Positions 1-6,454 are shown, counted from the stretch's first letter. The stretch is DNA of 8,441 nucleotides from JBMYXZ01 sp049608925 (GCA_049608925.1 JBMYXZ010000062.1:1-8441); one strand, 5' to 3'. Numbers and translations: made by a program. The notes: generated from the letters alone by a model not told the origin.

Positions 1-132
1 GACACTGAAAAAAAGAAAAAATGGATTCCGCGGTCAAGCCGTGGAAAGTCGGAGTGTGAGGTAGAAGAGGGGGGATACCTAGACAGCAAGGTTTTCACCT
101 ATGCCCAATTCATCCCGGACAGTTATGGCTGA
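1..132 (+). CDS. Possible C-terminal tail of a gene entering from the left (partial, uncertain)
   Basis: Frame 1 on the plus strand is open from the first base to a TGA at 130-132, giving 43 residues that end FTYAQFIPDSYG. The start lies outside the window. I do not recognise the peptide and 43 open codons can occur by chance. The frame runs straight through the palindromic repeat at 26-53, so if real its C-terminus would contain repeat-encoded residues. The alternative, which I prefer slightly, is that this is non-coding DNA downstream of the convergent miaB gene. Confidence 0.2.
   Translation, partial: DTEKKKKWIPRSSRGKSECEVEEGGYLDSKVFTYAQFIPDSYG
8..46 (-). terminator. Probable intrinsic terminator of the fabI-miaB unit, built on the palindromic repeat
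   Basis: Read on the minus strand, the hairpin of 39-46 with 26-33 (GC-rich, 5-base loop) is followed after four bases by a T-rich tract at positions 21 down to 8: six T, one C, seven T. This is the usual layout of a Rho-independent terminator, placed about 116 nt beyond the miaB stop. The gap between stem and T-tract is slightly longer than ideal, which lowers confidence. Confidence 0.5.
26..53 (+). repeat. Dispersed GC-rich palindromic repeat, left copy
   Basis: Bases 26-33 and 39-46 form an 8-bp inverted repeat (TTCCGCGG / CCGTGGAA, with one G-T pair) around the loop TCAAG. Bases 32-53 match the reverse complement of 8420-8441 at 21 of 22 positions; the single difference is T at 42 where the other copy implies C. 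The general form, GGATTCCGCGG then TCAAG then a complementary arm, resembles the short palindromic intergenic repeats found in many alphaproteobacterial genomes. Membership of a named family is inference. Confidence 0.7.
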
Positions 133-160
133 AGCTTGGGGAATATAGACCCCCCAAGTT
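133..160 (-). terminator. GC-rich hairpin immediately after the miaB stop codon
   Basis: Bases 135-141 (CTTGGGG) pair perfectly with 152-158 (CCCCAAG) around a 10-base loop, and the stem can be extended by a G-T and an A-T pair. It begins two bases beyond the miaB TAA. No T-run follows on the minus strand, and only GTTATTAAG follows on the plus strand, so it is more likely a 3' end-stabilising or attenuating structure than a full intrinsic terminator. Confidence 0.4.
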
Positions 161-161
161 A

Positions 162-1547
162 TTAAGCAACCAGTAGGACAGATTCCTGCAACACCAGCTC
201 GGCCTGTAGGCTGTTAAGTGTGGCCCCTTTGATTTCGACTTCTGCCATTTGACCAATCAGACGCTGCGAGCCTTGTACATATACAGACTGCATAAATGGG
301 CTGCGGCCCACAATTTGGCCTTCATGACGGCCGGGCTTTTCAAACAACACATCCATCTTGCGGCCAATCATCGATTTGTTGAAGGCAACTTGTTGCGATT
401 GCAGCAGTTCCTGCAGGCGGGCAAGGCGGTCTGTTTTAACAGCATCTTCCACTTGCTCGACTAATGCGGCAGCCGGCGTACCTGGGCGTGGACTATATTT
501 GAAAGAATAGCACTGACCATATTCAACAGCTCGCACCAGATCCATAGTAGCTTGAAAGTCTTCTTCTGTTTCGCCAGGATAGCCAACGATAAAGTCAGAA
601 GAAAAGCCCATGTCCGGGCGCGCTGCGCGAAACTGTTCGATGATCTTCAGATATTCTTCCGACGTATGCTTGCGATTCATCGCTTTCAAAATACGATCGC
701 TTCCAGATTGTACTGGCAAATGCAGGTAGGGCATGACTTCTGGAATGTCACGGTGCGCTGCAATCAGGGCGTCATCCACATCACGTGGATGTGATGTTGT
801 ATAGCGCAAGCGTTTTATCTCTGGTATGCCAGCGAGATGTTCAAGCAGTTGGCCAAGTCCATATTCACCTGATCCATTCGGAGCTTCACCGTGATAGGCA
901 TTGACGTTTTGTCCCAACAGCGTGATTTCCATCACACCATTGTCGACTAAGCGTTTTGCCTCCTCAGCGATGGTATCGACTGATCGAGAGTATTCTGCGC
1001 CGCGTGTGTAGGGTACACAACAAAAGTGACAGAACTTATCGCAGCCTTCTTGAATCGTCAAAAATGCAGCGGCTCCGCCGTCACTGTTGGCGTTTGCAGG
1101 TAGAGAATCAAACTTATCTTCTGCCGGGAATTCAACATCCAAAATACCCAGGCCTGGAGCTTTTGGTTGGTCTTTTTGTTCAGACACACGCGTTGCTTGC
1201 GCAATCATTTCAGGCAAGCGGTGGTATGTTTGCGGTCCAAAGACCATATCGACATAGGGCGCGCGCTCAAGGATTTCATCACCTTCAGCTTGCGCCACAC
1301 AACCAGCGACAGCAATGATCATATTGCCATCGCGGGCTTCTTTAAAGCGCTTAAGTGTGCCCAGCTCGGAATATACTTTATCTGTCGCTTTCTCGCGGAT
1401 ATGGCAGGTATTCAAGATAACCATGTCAGCGTTTTCCGCTGATTCCGATGTCTCGTATCCCAATGGTTGCAGAAGCTCTGCCATACGTTGGGAGTCATAG
1501 ACATTCATCTGACACCCGTAGGTCTTTATATATAATTTCTTTGTCAT
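162..1547 (-). CDS. miaB: tRNA-2-methylthio-N6-dimethylallyladenosine synthase
   Basis: MiaB is a radical-SAM methylthiotransferase that adds a methylthio group to N6-isopentenyladenosine-37 of tRNAs reading codons that begin with U. With the ATG at 1547 the protein has 461 residues, normal for the family. The N-terminal MTTase domain carries the three cluster ligands C12 (YGCQMN), C48 (NTCHIREKA) and C83 (GCVAQ). The radical-SAM motif CxxxCxxC is C169, C173, C176, followed by CVPYTRGAEYSR. A TRAM-type RNA-binding domain closes the C-terminus (IGRKMDVLFEKPGRHEGQIVG onward). The frame is open 12 codons further upstream to 1583, but that longer start would lie inside fabI and adds non-family residues, so I chose 1547. 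This start is 4 nt after the fabI stop with no clear Shine-Dalgarno, suggesting coupled translation. C177, directly after the SAM cysteines, replaces a usual Val. Confidence 0.97.
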   Translation of the reverse strand: MTKKLYIKTYGCQMNVYDSQRMAELLQPLGYETSESAENADMVILNTCHIREKATDKVYSELGTLKRFKEARDGNMIIAVAGCVAQAEGDEILERAPYVDMVFGPQTYHRLPEMIAQATRVSEQKDQPKAPGLGILDVEFPAEDKFDSLPANANSDGGAAAFLTIQEGCDKFCHFCCVPYTRGAEYSRSVDTIAEEAKRLVDNGVMEITLLGQNVNAYHGEAPNGSGEYGLGQLLEHLAGIPEIKRLRYTTSHPRDVDDALIAAHRDIPEVMPYLHLPVQSGSDRILKAMNRKHTSEEYLKIIEQFRAARPDMGFSSDFIVGYPGETEEDFQATMDLVRAVEYGQCYSFKYSPRPGTPAAALVEQVEDAVKTDRLARLQELLQSQQVAFNKSMIGRKMDVLFEKPGRHEGQIVGRSPFMQSVYVQGSQRLIGQMAEVEIKGATLNSLQAELVLQESVLLVA

Positions 1548-1551
1548 GGGT

Positions 1552-2367
1552 TTAAATTGCAACCGCAATGTCAGGGGCGTCAACCGCTTTCATACCAACG
1601 GTATGATAGCCACAGTCAACATGGTGCACTTCACCGCTGACGCCAGAGGCTAGGTCAGACAGCAGATACAGGCCTGCGTTTCCAACATCTTCCAGGGTCA
1701 CATTGCGCTTAAGCGGCGCGTTGTACTGGTTCCACTTTAGAATGTAACGGAAATCTCCAATTCCCGAGGCCGACAGTGTACGGGCAGGTCCTGCTGAGAT
1801 TGCATTCACTCGGATATTATCGCGTCCAAGGTCAACCGCCATGTACCGCACGCTAGCCTCAAGGGCGGCTTTTGCAACACCCATTACGTTGTAATGTGGC
1901 ATAACTTTTTCCGCACCATAATAGGTTAGGGTGATCATGCTGCCACCCTCGGTCATCAGATCAGCTGCGCGCTTTGCCACCGCGGTAAAGGAATAGCAGG
2001 AGATGTCCAAAGCGTTCTTGAAGTTATCGCGAGAGGTGTCTACATAGCGACCTTTCAGCTCGTCCTTATCGGAAAAGGCAATCGCGTGTACAAGAAAATC
2101 AATTTTCCCCCAACGCTTTTCAATTTCTGCAAACACAGCATCAATGCTGGCATCATCAGATACATCGCAAGGCAAAATTACATCTGAACCCAGAGATTCC
2201 GCCAGAGGCTTTACACGTTTGTGAAGTGCTTCACCAAGATAGGTAAATGCCAATTCGGCACCGCTTGCGTGCAATGATTGGGCAATTCCCCAAGCAAGGG
2301 ACTTATCATTGGCAACGCCCATGATTATTCCGCGTTTGCCAGCCATAATGGAATTTGTGTCAGTCAT
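1552..2367 (-). CDS. fabI: Enoyl-[acyl-carrier-protein] reductase (NADH type)
   Basis: FabI reduces trans-2-enoyl-ACP in the last step of each fatty acid elongation cycle. The 271-residue protein is a short-chain dehydrogenase fold. Counting from the start used here, the nucleotide-binding segment GIIMGVANDKSLAWGIA is at about 13-29. The catalytic Tyr and Lys are Y159 and K166 in HYNVMGVAK, with the second conserved Tyr Y149 ten residues earlier, the spacing of E. coli FabI (Y146, Y156, K163). I chose the ATG at 2367 because AGGA lies 7 nt upstream; an ATG five codons earlier (2382) has no ribosome binding site. The gene is followed after 4 nt by miaB. The 92 nt separating it from fic (2368-2459) are AT-rich and must hold its promoter if it is not read through from fic, but I see no convincing -35/-10 pair there. 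Confidence 0.97.
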   Translation of the reverse strand: MTDTNSIMAGKRGIIMGVANDKSLAWGIAQSLHASGAELAFTYLGEALHKRVKPLAESLGSDVILPCDVSDDASIDAVFAEIEKRWGKIDFLVHAIAFSDKDELKGRYVDTSRDNFKNALDISCYSFTAVAKRAADLMTEGGSMITLTYYGAEKVMPHYNVMGVAKAALEASVRYMAVDLGRDNIRVNAISAGPARTLSASGIGDFRYILKWNQYNAPLKRNVTLEDVGNAGLYLLSDLASGVSGEVHHVDCGYHTVGMKAVDAPDIAVAI

Positions 2368-2374
2368 TGATTTT

Positions 2375-2378
2375 TCCT
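2375..2378 (-). promoter_or_regulatory. Shine-Dalgarno site that fixes the fabI start
   Basis: AGGA on the minus strand, 7 nt ahead of the ATG at 2367. The alternative upstream ATG at 2382 has no comparable purine-rich site, so this motif favours the shorter protein. Confidence 0.7.
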
Positions 2379-2459
2379 GCATTTGAACATTAATTACCCA
2401 GCATTCTTATCATTTTAAGCCAGGAAATACCAATATTTTTTATGAGAGAGGTAAAAGGC

Positions 2460-3572
2460 TCACTCAAACCGTTCGATAGCGATACGATAACTCGTACTTC
2501 TTCCGCCGCCTGGATTCTGAGCTAATATACCGCGAGCTTTTAAGTCTTGAATATCTCGCAATGCTGTATCCGTAGAACATTTCGCAAGTTTGGCGTATTT
2601 TGAGGTGTTCATAAAGCCCTTAAAAGTACTCTCTAGCATGCGATTAATAACTAATTTTTGCCTTTCATTTACAGGGCTTTGGTTCAGATAATCCCAAAGC
2701 TTTGTTTTTAATAGAATATTTGCCAGTATGTTTTCTGAATTTGTGATTGCTCTTTCCAGGCAATTTAAAAACCATTGTAAGAACGGTGTGATGTCAAGGC
2801 TGCTTCTTTGTTGTGTTTCAAGAATTTGATAGTACCGTTTGCGTTCGGCTTCTATTTGAGTCGACAAGCTATAGTACCTCTCAGATATTCCATCTGCTTT
2901 GGTCAGTAGCATATCGGCAATTGCTCTGCCAATGCGTCCATTGCCATCATCAAACGGATGAATTGTTACAAACCACAGATGTCCTATCCCAGCCTTCAAT
3001 ACAGGGTCGATGCTTATCGAACTTTCAAACCATGAGATAAATTTATGCATCTCCCTATCAACGTCGGCTGCTTTTGGGGCTTGATAGTGGACTGTCTCAC
3101 GTCCGACAGGGCCAGATATAACCTGCATTGGGCCACTGATGTCTGTTCGCCATCCAGCAACTGTTATCTTATGCATGCCGCTGCGGCCAGTTGGGAAAAG
3201 CGCCGCATGCCAATCATATAATCTTTCTTTCGTCAGGGGTTTTTGAAAGCCTTGGGTTGCATCTATCATTATCTCGACTATGCCATCAACATCCCGCCCA
3301 GAGTCTTTCAGGTCTGGGATATCCATGCCCAGTTGCCTGGCAATTGAGGATCTGACCTCTTCTGAATTTAAGTTTTCCCCTTCAATTGCAGATGTGTTAA
3401 CCACATCATTAGTCAGAATATTAAGGCTGGCTTCTTGTCTCAGCTCAAACCCTAATGACTCCATTTTGCCAATAAGGCGTCCTTGCTTATGGCGAACCTC
3501 AGCAAGTTTAATTGCAAGCAGGTCAGAGTCCCACGTAAAATTAGGCCAATTTTTGTTTTCGTATATCCACAT
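2460..3572 (-). CDS. Fic-family protein (predicted AMP transferase) with DUF4172-like N-terminus and C-terminal winged helix
   Basis: Fic enzymes usually transfer AMP from ATP to a hydroxyl of a target protein. The 370-residue protein starts MWIYENKNWPNFTWD, like the DUF4172 segment that precedes some Fic domains. Residues 60-65 (TSAIEG) fit the inhibitory motif [S/T]xxxE[G/N], with E64 as the blocking glutamate, so this is an N-terminally self-inhibited (class II) Fic. The active loop HPFDDGNGRIGR is intact at 205-216 (catalytic H205). A flap-like segment lies near 151-168. About residues 323-364 look like a helix-turn-helix plus a glycine-rich wing (NPGGGRSTSY), so DNA binding is plausible. 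A GTG three codons upstream (3581) is possible, but ATG 3572 has GGTGA 5 nt before it and matches where relatives begin. It has its own promoter within an operator-like array (3575-3674), suggesting autoregulation. The target is unknown. Confidence 0.93.
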   Translation of the reverse strand: MWIYENKNWPNFTWDSDLLAIKLAEVRHKQGRLIGKMESLGFELRQEASLNILTNDVVNTSAIEGENLNSEEVRSSIARQLGMDIPDLKDSGRDVDGIVEIMIDATQGFQKPLTKERLYDWHAALFPTGRSGMHKITVAGWRTDISGPMQVISGPVGRETVHYQAPKAADVDREMHKFISWFESSISIDPVLKAGIGHLWFVTIHPFDDGNGRIGRAIADMLLTKADGISERYYSLSTQIEAERKRYYQILETQQRSSLDITPFLQWFLNCLERAITNSENILANILLKTKLWDYLNQSPVNERQKLVINRMLESTFKGFMNTSKYAKLAKCSTDTALRDIQDLKARGILAQNPGGGRSTSYRIAIERFE

Positions 3573-3574
3573 GA

Positions 3575-3601
3575 TATTCACCGCACATTATGCGGTAATT
3601 A
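3575..3601 (-). promoter_or_regulatory. Operator-like inverted repeat overlapping the fic transcription start and ribosome binding site
   Basis: ACCGCA (3580-3585), a 5-base spacer CATTA, and TGCGGT (3591-3596) form a perfect 6-bp inverted repeat. The half-sites extend to 11 bp: TGCGGTGAATA on the minus strand (3585-3575) and TGCGGTAATTA on the plus strand (3591-3601). The site covers the expected +1 near 3591 and the GGTGA ribosome binding site (3578-3582), so a bound protein would block both polymerase and message start. That it is bound by the Fic protein is inference. Confidence 0.6.
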
Positions 3602-3626
3602 TATCGCCTATTCGCCGCATGTGCAA
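3598..3626 (-). promoter_or_regulatory. Sigma70-type promoter of the fic gene
   Basis: On the minus strand a perfect -10 TATAAT (3603-3598) is preceded by TTGCAC (3626-3621) at the ideal 17-base spacing. TTGCAC keeps only the TTG of the -35 consensus. Transcription would begin near 3591, giving a leader of about 20 nt before the ATG at 3572. One single half-site (3609-3619) lies between the -35 and -10 boxes, and inverted pairs flank the promoter on both sides. Confidence 0.6.
3609..3619 (-). promoter_or_regulatory. Single operator-like half-site within the fic promoter spacer
   Basis: Reads TGCGGCGAATA on the minus strand, one base different from the TGCGGTGAATA copies at 3575-3585 and 3664-3674. 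It lies between the -35 and -10 elements and has no partner in inverted orientation. Confidence 0.5.
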
Positions 3627-3659
3627 CCTTAATCACCGCAAATTGTGCGGTGATTAAGG
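3627..3659. promoter_or_regulatory. Long perfect palindrome (14-bp arms) containing two operator-like half-sites
   Basis: CCTTAATCACCGCA (3627-3640) and TGCGGTGATTAAGG (3646-3659) are perfect inverted repeats around AATTG. The core ACCGCA-N5-TGCGGT is identical in sequence and spacing to the pair at 3580-3596. It ends immediately before the fic -35 box. A terminator for the upstream eamA operon was considered, but neither strand has a T-run after the stem, so a protein-binding site is the better reading. Confidence 0.6.
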
Positions 3660-3663
3660 TGAC

Positions 3664-3674
3664 TATTCACCGCA
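3664..3674 (-). promoter_or_regulatory. Single operator-like half-site upstream of the fic promoter
   Basis: TGCGGTGAATA on the minus strand, identical to the copy at 3575-3585. No inverted partner is present at the 5-base spacing. It lies 15 bases from the eamA stop codon and is the outermost member of the array. Confidence 0.5.
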
Positions 3675-3688
3675 CAACAAAGATTAAA

Positions 3689-4570
3689 CTACCCTGCGCC
3701 ATTATCTCGTAAATGCAGAGCTTCACGATAGATGACATATAAACCGCCGGTGACAATCAGGCCGGCACCTATTAGAAGGTTCATATCTGGTACGTCTCCA
3801 AAGATGAAATATCCATAGGCAATGCTCCACAGCAAGCCTGAATATATGAACGGTGCAACTGTTCTGGCGGGGGCGTTTTTGTATCCTTGCGCCATGAAAA
3901 ACTGTCCGAATCCCGCGCCAAGGCCTAAGATTGCCAGCTTCAATCCATCAACTAAAGTTGGAGTGGTCCAAGTCCAGGGCAACATAGCGCCAGATATGAC
4001 AGTGCAGATCAGCACGTAATACATAACGACGGCCGAGCTGTTGTCTGTGCGGGTTAATATCCGTGCATTAAGCATGAAGAAGGCGTCTCCTATCGCAAAG
4101 CCTAGGGCATATAAGGCGCCTGCATTGAAAAAATCTCCGGTAGGTCGGAACATAATGACCACGCCGATAAACCCGATGATAATAGCGCTCCAGCGATGGA
4201 TGCCGATGAATTCTGATAATATCCAGGCTGACATAATGGTCAGTATGAACGAGGCAGAATAATGAATGGTGACGGCTTCGGCCAGCGGCATGTCTCTAAG
4301 AGAGGCAAAGAGGCAATATAAAGCTACAACTCCAGAGAGCCCAACGATAATGTGGCGCGGTAGCTGTGGTGTCTTCATAGCTTTTAAGCCACCTTCGCGC
4401 ATCAGCATTAACCCTGCAGGGATTATCGCAAAGACATTCCGGAAAAATATCACCTGGATGATGCTATAGTCGGCCATAGCGCCCTTGGCAATGACATTGA
4501 CGGTGGAAAAAACAAAAATGGCAGCTATTACGTAGCCGATACCCAGAAAGTTATTGTCAGTTATTGTCAT
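3689..4570 (-). CDS. DMT-superfamily (EamA) inner-membrane transporter, substrate unknown
   Basis: The 293-residue protein is almost wholly hydrophobic and fits ten transmembrane helices in two repeated EamA halves (about residues 8-142 and 151-284). Family-like features in the first half include FFRN (42-45), the LRDMPLAEAVTIHYSAS segment (91-107), SE at 119-120 and FRPTG (141-145). Members export or import small metabolites such as amino acids, nucleotides or S-adenosylmethionine; the substrate cannot be read from the sequence. The ATG at 4570 overlaps the stop of the preceding gene as ATGA and has AGGA 7 nt upstream (4578-4581), so the two are translationally coupled. It is the last gene of the dapA-smpB operon. 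Downstream lies the fic operator array and no clear terminator. Confidence 0.9.
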   Translation of the reverse strand: MTITDNNFLGIGYVIAAIFVFSTVNVIAKGAMADYSIIQVIFFRNVFAIIPAGLMLMREGGLKAMKTPQLPRHIIVGLSGVVALYCLFASLRDMPLAEAVTIHYSASFILTIMSAWILSEFIGIHRWSAIIIGFIGVVIMFRPTGDFFNAGALYALGFAIGDAFFMLNARILTRTDNSSAVVMYYVLICTVISGAMLPWTWTTPTLVDGLKLAILGLGAGFGQFFMAQGYKNAPARTVAPFIYSGLLWSIAYGYFIFGDVPDMNLLIGAGLIVTGGLYVIYREALHLRDNGAG

Positions 4571-5109
4571 TGCAGAGTCCTTATCGTCTTTAGCACTTTA
4601 TATACACCATCTTCGCGTTGCATCAAGGCAATTGATGGTGGGGTGAAGGTGATTGAGTGATCACATTTTTCCATAAAGGCCTGTTTCAGCTCTTCGCACT
4701 GCTGATCATTGGCCTTGTTCTTTAGAGATTGAATTTTAATATGTGGAATATACACGGGATAGGTTCTGTCAAAGCCATAGTGGCTGCTTGATTCAAGATC
4801 TTCTCTGGTTAGAAGGTGAATATCTTGCAGCGGCGCGTCAGGTGTAACGCTAAGGCAGAAGATATTATTCTTCTTGCCTAAGAACACGGCGCCGCTAACT
4901 GTCAGCTGTGGGATTTTGATATTGTCTGCATTGGGAAAGTTTGCAAAGATTTCCTCGAAATCATCTTCAGGTATGGCCCCCATGTACCCAATTGTAATGT
5001 GTAGATTTTCCGCAGTAGATTGCCGGAATAAGCCTTCTGTATCAGGTATTTGATACGCCTCGATCATCCTGCGCTGGGTGTCAGGATCAATGGTGAAGGC
5101 TAAGAACAT
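4567..5109 (-). CDS. 2H phosphoesterase / 2'-5' RNA ligase-like protein (ThpR-type)
   Basis: This 180-residue protein has the size and layout of the RNA 2',3'-cyclic phosphodiesterase (ThpR/LigT) branch of the 2H superfamily, which opens 2',3'-cyclic phosphates in RNA. It begins MFLAFTIDPDTQ, as these proteins do (R-LF-AI-P). The first catalytic motif is LHITIG (H37, T39). The second is PHIKI (H123), spaced normally but with Lys125 where Thr or Ser is usual. Both histidines are present, so activity is plausible, with altered phosphate contact possible. The ATG at 5109 is 5 nt after the smpB stop, with GGGGA 9 nt upstream, and the 3' end overlaps the EamA gene by ATGA. It could equally be a general 2H hydrolase; the family is weakly conserved and I am surer of the fold than the substrate. 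Confidence 0.75.
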   Translation of the reverse strand: MFLAFTIDPDTQRRMIEAYQIPDTEGLFRQSTAENLHITIGYMGAIPEDDFEEIFANFPNADNIKIPQLTVSGAVFLGKKNNIFCLSVTPDAPLQDIHLLTREDLESSSHYGFDRTYPVYIPHIKIQSLKNKANDQQCEELKQAFMEKCDHSITFTPPSIALMQREDGVYKVLKTIRTLQ

Positions 5110-5114
5110 GCGCT

Positions 5115-5585
5115 TTATTCCCCGCCTTTCAGGATACTAGCCTTGCGGCGTTGCCAATCGCGCTCTTTAATGGTCTCGCGCTTATCGACTTTCTTCTTAC
5201 CCGTTGCGATACCCAGTTCCATTTTTGCAATGCCGCGTTTGTTAAAGTATATCGAGATAGGGACCAGGGTGATACCTTTCTGCGCCACGCTGCCCAGCAG
5301 CTTATTCAGCTCGCGCTTGCGAACCAGTATTTTTCGCATCCGCTTTGGATAGTGATTTGAAATGTTGCCATGAGAATATTCTGGGATATTGGCGTTGATC
5401 AAAAACAGTTCGCCATCCTTCTCGCCTGCATAAGCTTCTTTAATGCTGCCTTGGCCTGTGCGTAGAGACTTCACTTCTGTTCCCGTTAAAACCAGGCCGA
5501 CCTCGAGTGTATCGCTAATCAAGTAGTCATAGCGAGCCCGGCGGTTTTGACAGACGATGTGTTTATCTCCTACTTGTTTAGTCAT
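5115..5585 (-). CDS. smpB: SsrA-binding protein SmpB
   Basis: SmpB binds tmRNA and brings it to ribosomes stalled on broken messages so that trans-translation can release them. The 156-residue length is normal. The conserved beta-barrel is plain in NRRARYDYLISDTLEVGLVL then TGTEVKSLRTGQGSIKEAYA (about 14-53), INANIPEYSHGN and YFNKRGIAKMELGIATGKKK. The basic C-terminal tail GKKKVDKRETIKERDWQRRK (129-148), which folds in the ribosomal A site and mRNA channel, is complete. The start ATG overlaps the dapA stop as ATGA (5582-5585) with GGAG 4 nt upstream, so translation is coupled to dapA. No ssrA gene is seen in the window. Confidence 0.98.
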   Translation of the reverse strand: MTKQVGDKHIVCQNRRARYDYLISDTLEVGLVLTGTEVKSLRTGQGSIKEAYAGEKDGELFLINANIPEYSHGNISNHYPKRMRKILVRKRELNKLLGSVAQKGITLVPISIYFNKRGIAKMELGIATGKKKVDKRETIKERDWQRRKASILKGGE

Positions 5586-6454
5586 AATACTCCGGCAGTT
5601 TTCATAGCCTGCTGCACACGCTGTTGCGTATTGTCATTGACAGTGCTTAACGGTGTGCGCAGTTCATTTTGACATTTTCCTAACAGAGAAACCGCATACT
5701 TAATCGGCATTGGGTTTGTCTCTAGGAACATTGCTTGGTTCAGCGGGAATAACGCATCACGAGCTGCGTTGAATGCTTTCATATCGCCACGCAACCATGC
5801 TTCGTTTAGATCTGAACACAGACGTGGCGCAACATTGGCCAGAACCGAGATGCATCCTTGTCCGCCTTGTGCCAAATAAGCCGCACAAGTGGGATCCTCA
5901 CCAGAAATTACGGCAAAATCAGGATCTGTGACAGCGCGAATTTGTTGCACGCGCGGCATATCGGTGGACGAGTCCTTAATGCCTGCAATATTTTTAAGCT
6001 TTGACAAGCGGCCTACAGTCTCGACCGCAATTTCAATCGAGGCACGTCCCGGGTTGTTGTACACCAAGATAGGAATGTCGACGGCATCATTTACGCGCTT
6101 ATAATAGTCGTACAAACCTTCTTGGGTTGGCTTTACATATGGTGGCGTTACAATAAGGACGCCATCGGCGCCTTTATCCTTGGCAAATTGGGCGCGGCGG
6201 ATTGTCTCGCCTGGCTCAATCGCAGCGGCGCCAGGTATAATCTTTACGCGACCTGCTGCTGTGTTGATACACATTTCAATGACGCGTTGTTGCTCTTCCC
6301 AGGACAGCAACAGGCTTTCTCCTGTGGATCCACAGGGGATAATTCCTTTAGTGCCTTCGGCAATGTGCCATTCGACTAAATCAGCAATTGCGGCTTCGTC
6401 AACCTGTCCGTTTTGAAACGGCGTGATTAAAGCAACCATAGAGCCATGAAACAT
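5582..6454 (-). CDS. dapA: 4-hydroxy-tetrahydrodipicolinate synthase
   Basis: DapA condenses pyruvate with aspartate semialdehyde, the first committed step to diaminopimelate and lysine. The 290-residue TIM barrel matches the usual length. GSTGES (42-47) is the pyruvate-binding loop, with S43 where Thr is commoner. Y106 (TPPY) and Y132 (VYNNPGR) are the catalytic-triad tyrosines, R137 binds substrate carboxylate, and K160 in GIKDSS is the Schiff-base lysine. The frame stays open 33 codons upstream to 6553, but that extension would run into the divergent slt gene; ATG 6454 has GGAG 6 nt before it and begins MFHGSMVALITPF like its relatives. It heads the dapA-smpB-thpR-eamA operon and is divergent from slt. 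Regulation by lysine is not visible in the 70-nt leader region. Confidence 0.97.
   Translation of the reverse strand: MFHGSMVALITPFQNGQVDEAAIADLVEWHIAEGTKGIIPCGSTGESLLLSWEEQQRVIEMCINTAAGRVKIIPGAAAIEPGETIRRAQFAKDKGADGVLIVTPPYVKPTQEGLYDYYKRVNDAVDIPILVYNNPGRASIEIAVETVGRLSKLKNIAGIKDSSTDMPRVQQIRAVTDPDFAVISGEDPTCAAYLAQGGQGCISVLANVAPRLCSDLNEAWLRGDMKAFNAARDALFPLNQAMFLETNPMPIKYAVSLLGKCQNELRTPLSTVNDNTQQRVQQAMKTAGVL

Noticed and set aside
21..160. A structured small RNA gene on the plus strand
   Set aside because: Two hairpins and a G-rich run are present, but the sequence does not match the conserved regions of RNase P, tmRNA, 6S or SRP RNA as I know them, and there is no visible promoter.
1547..1583. 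Longer MiaB start overlapping fabI by 32 nt
   Set aside because: The extra 12 residues are the antisense-free read-through of the fabI 3' end and precede the family's normal MTKKLYIKTYGCQMN start; no ribosome binding site supports it.
2050..2100. FabI Ala in the HAIAF motif as a triclosan-resistance change
   Set aside because: It aligns with E. coli Gly93, where substitutions matter, but Ala occurs naturally at this place in other sensitive FabI enzymes, so no resistance can be claimed.
3627..3659. Palindrome as an intrinsic terminator for the eamA operon
   Set aside because: No T-run follows the stem on either strand, and its core repeats the operator-like site at 3580-3596 with the same 5-base spacer.
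3575..3674. The repeated TGCGGTGAATA units as a CRISPR array
   Set aside because: The units are only 11 bp, occur in both orientations, and lie within a promoter; spacing is unlike repeat-spacer structure and no cas gene is present.
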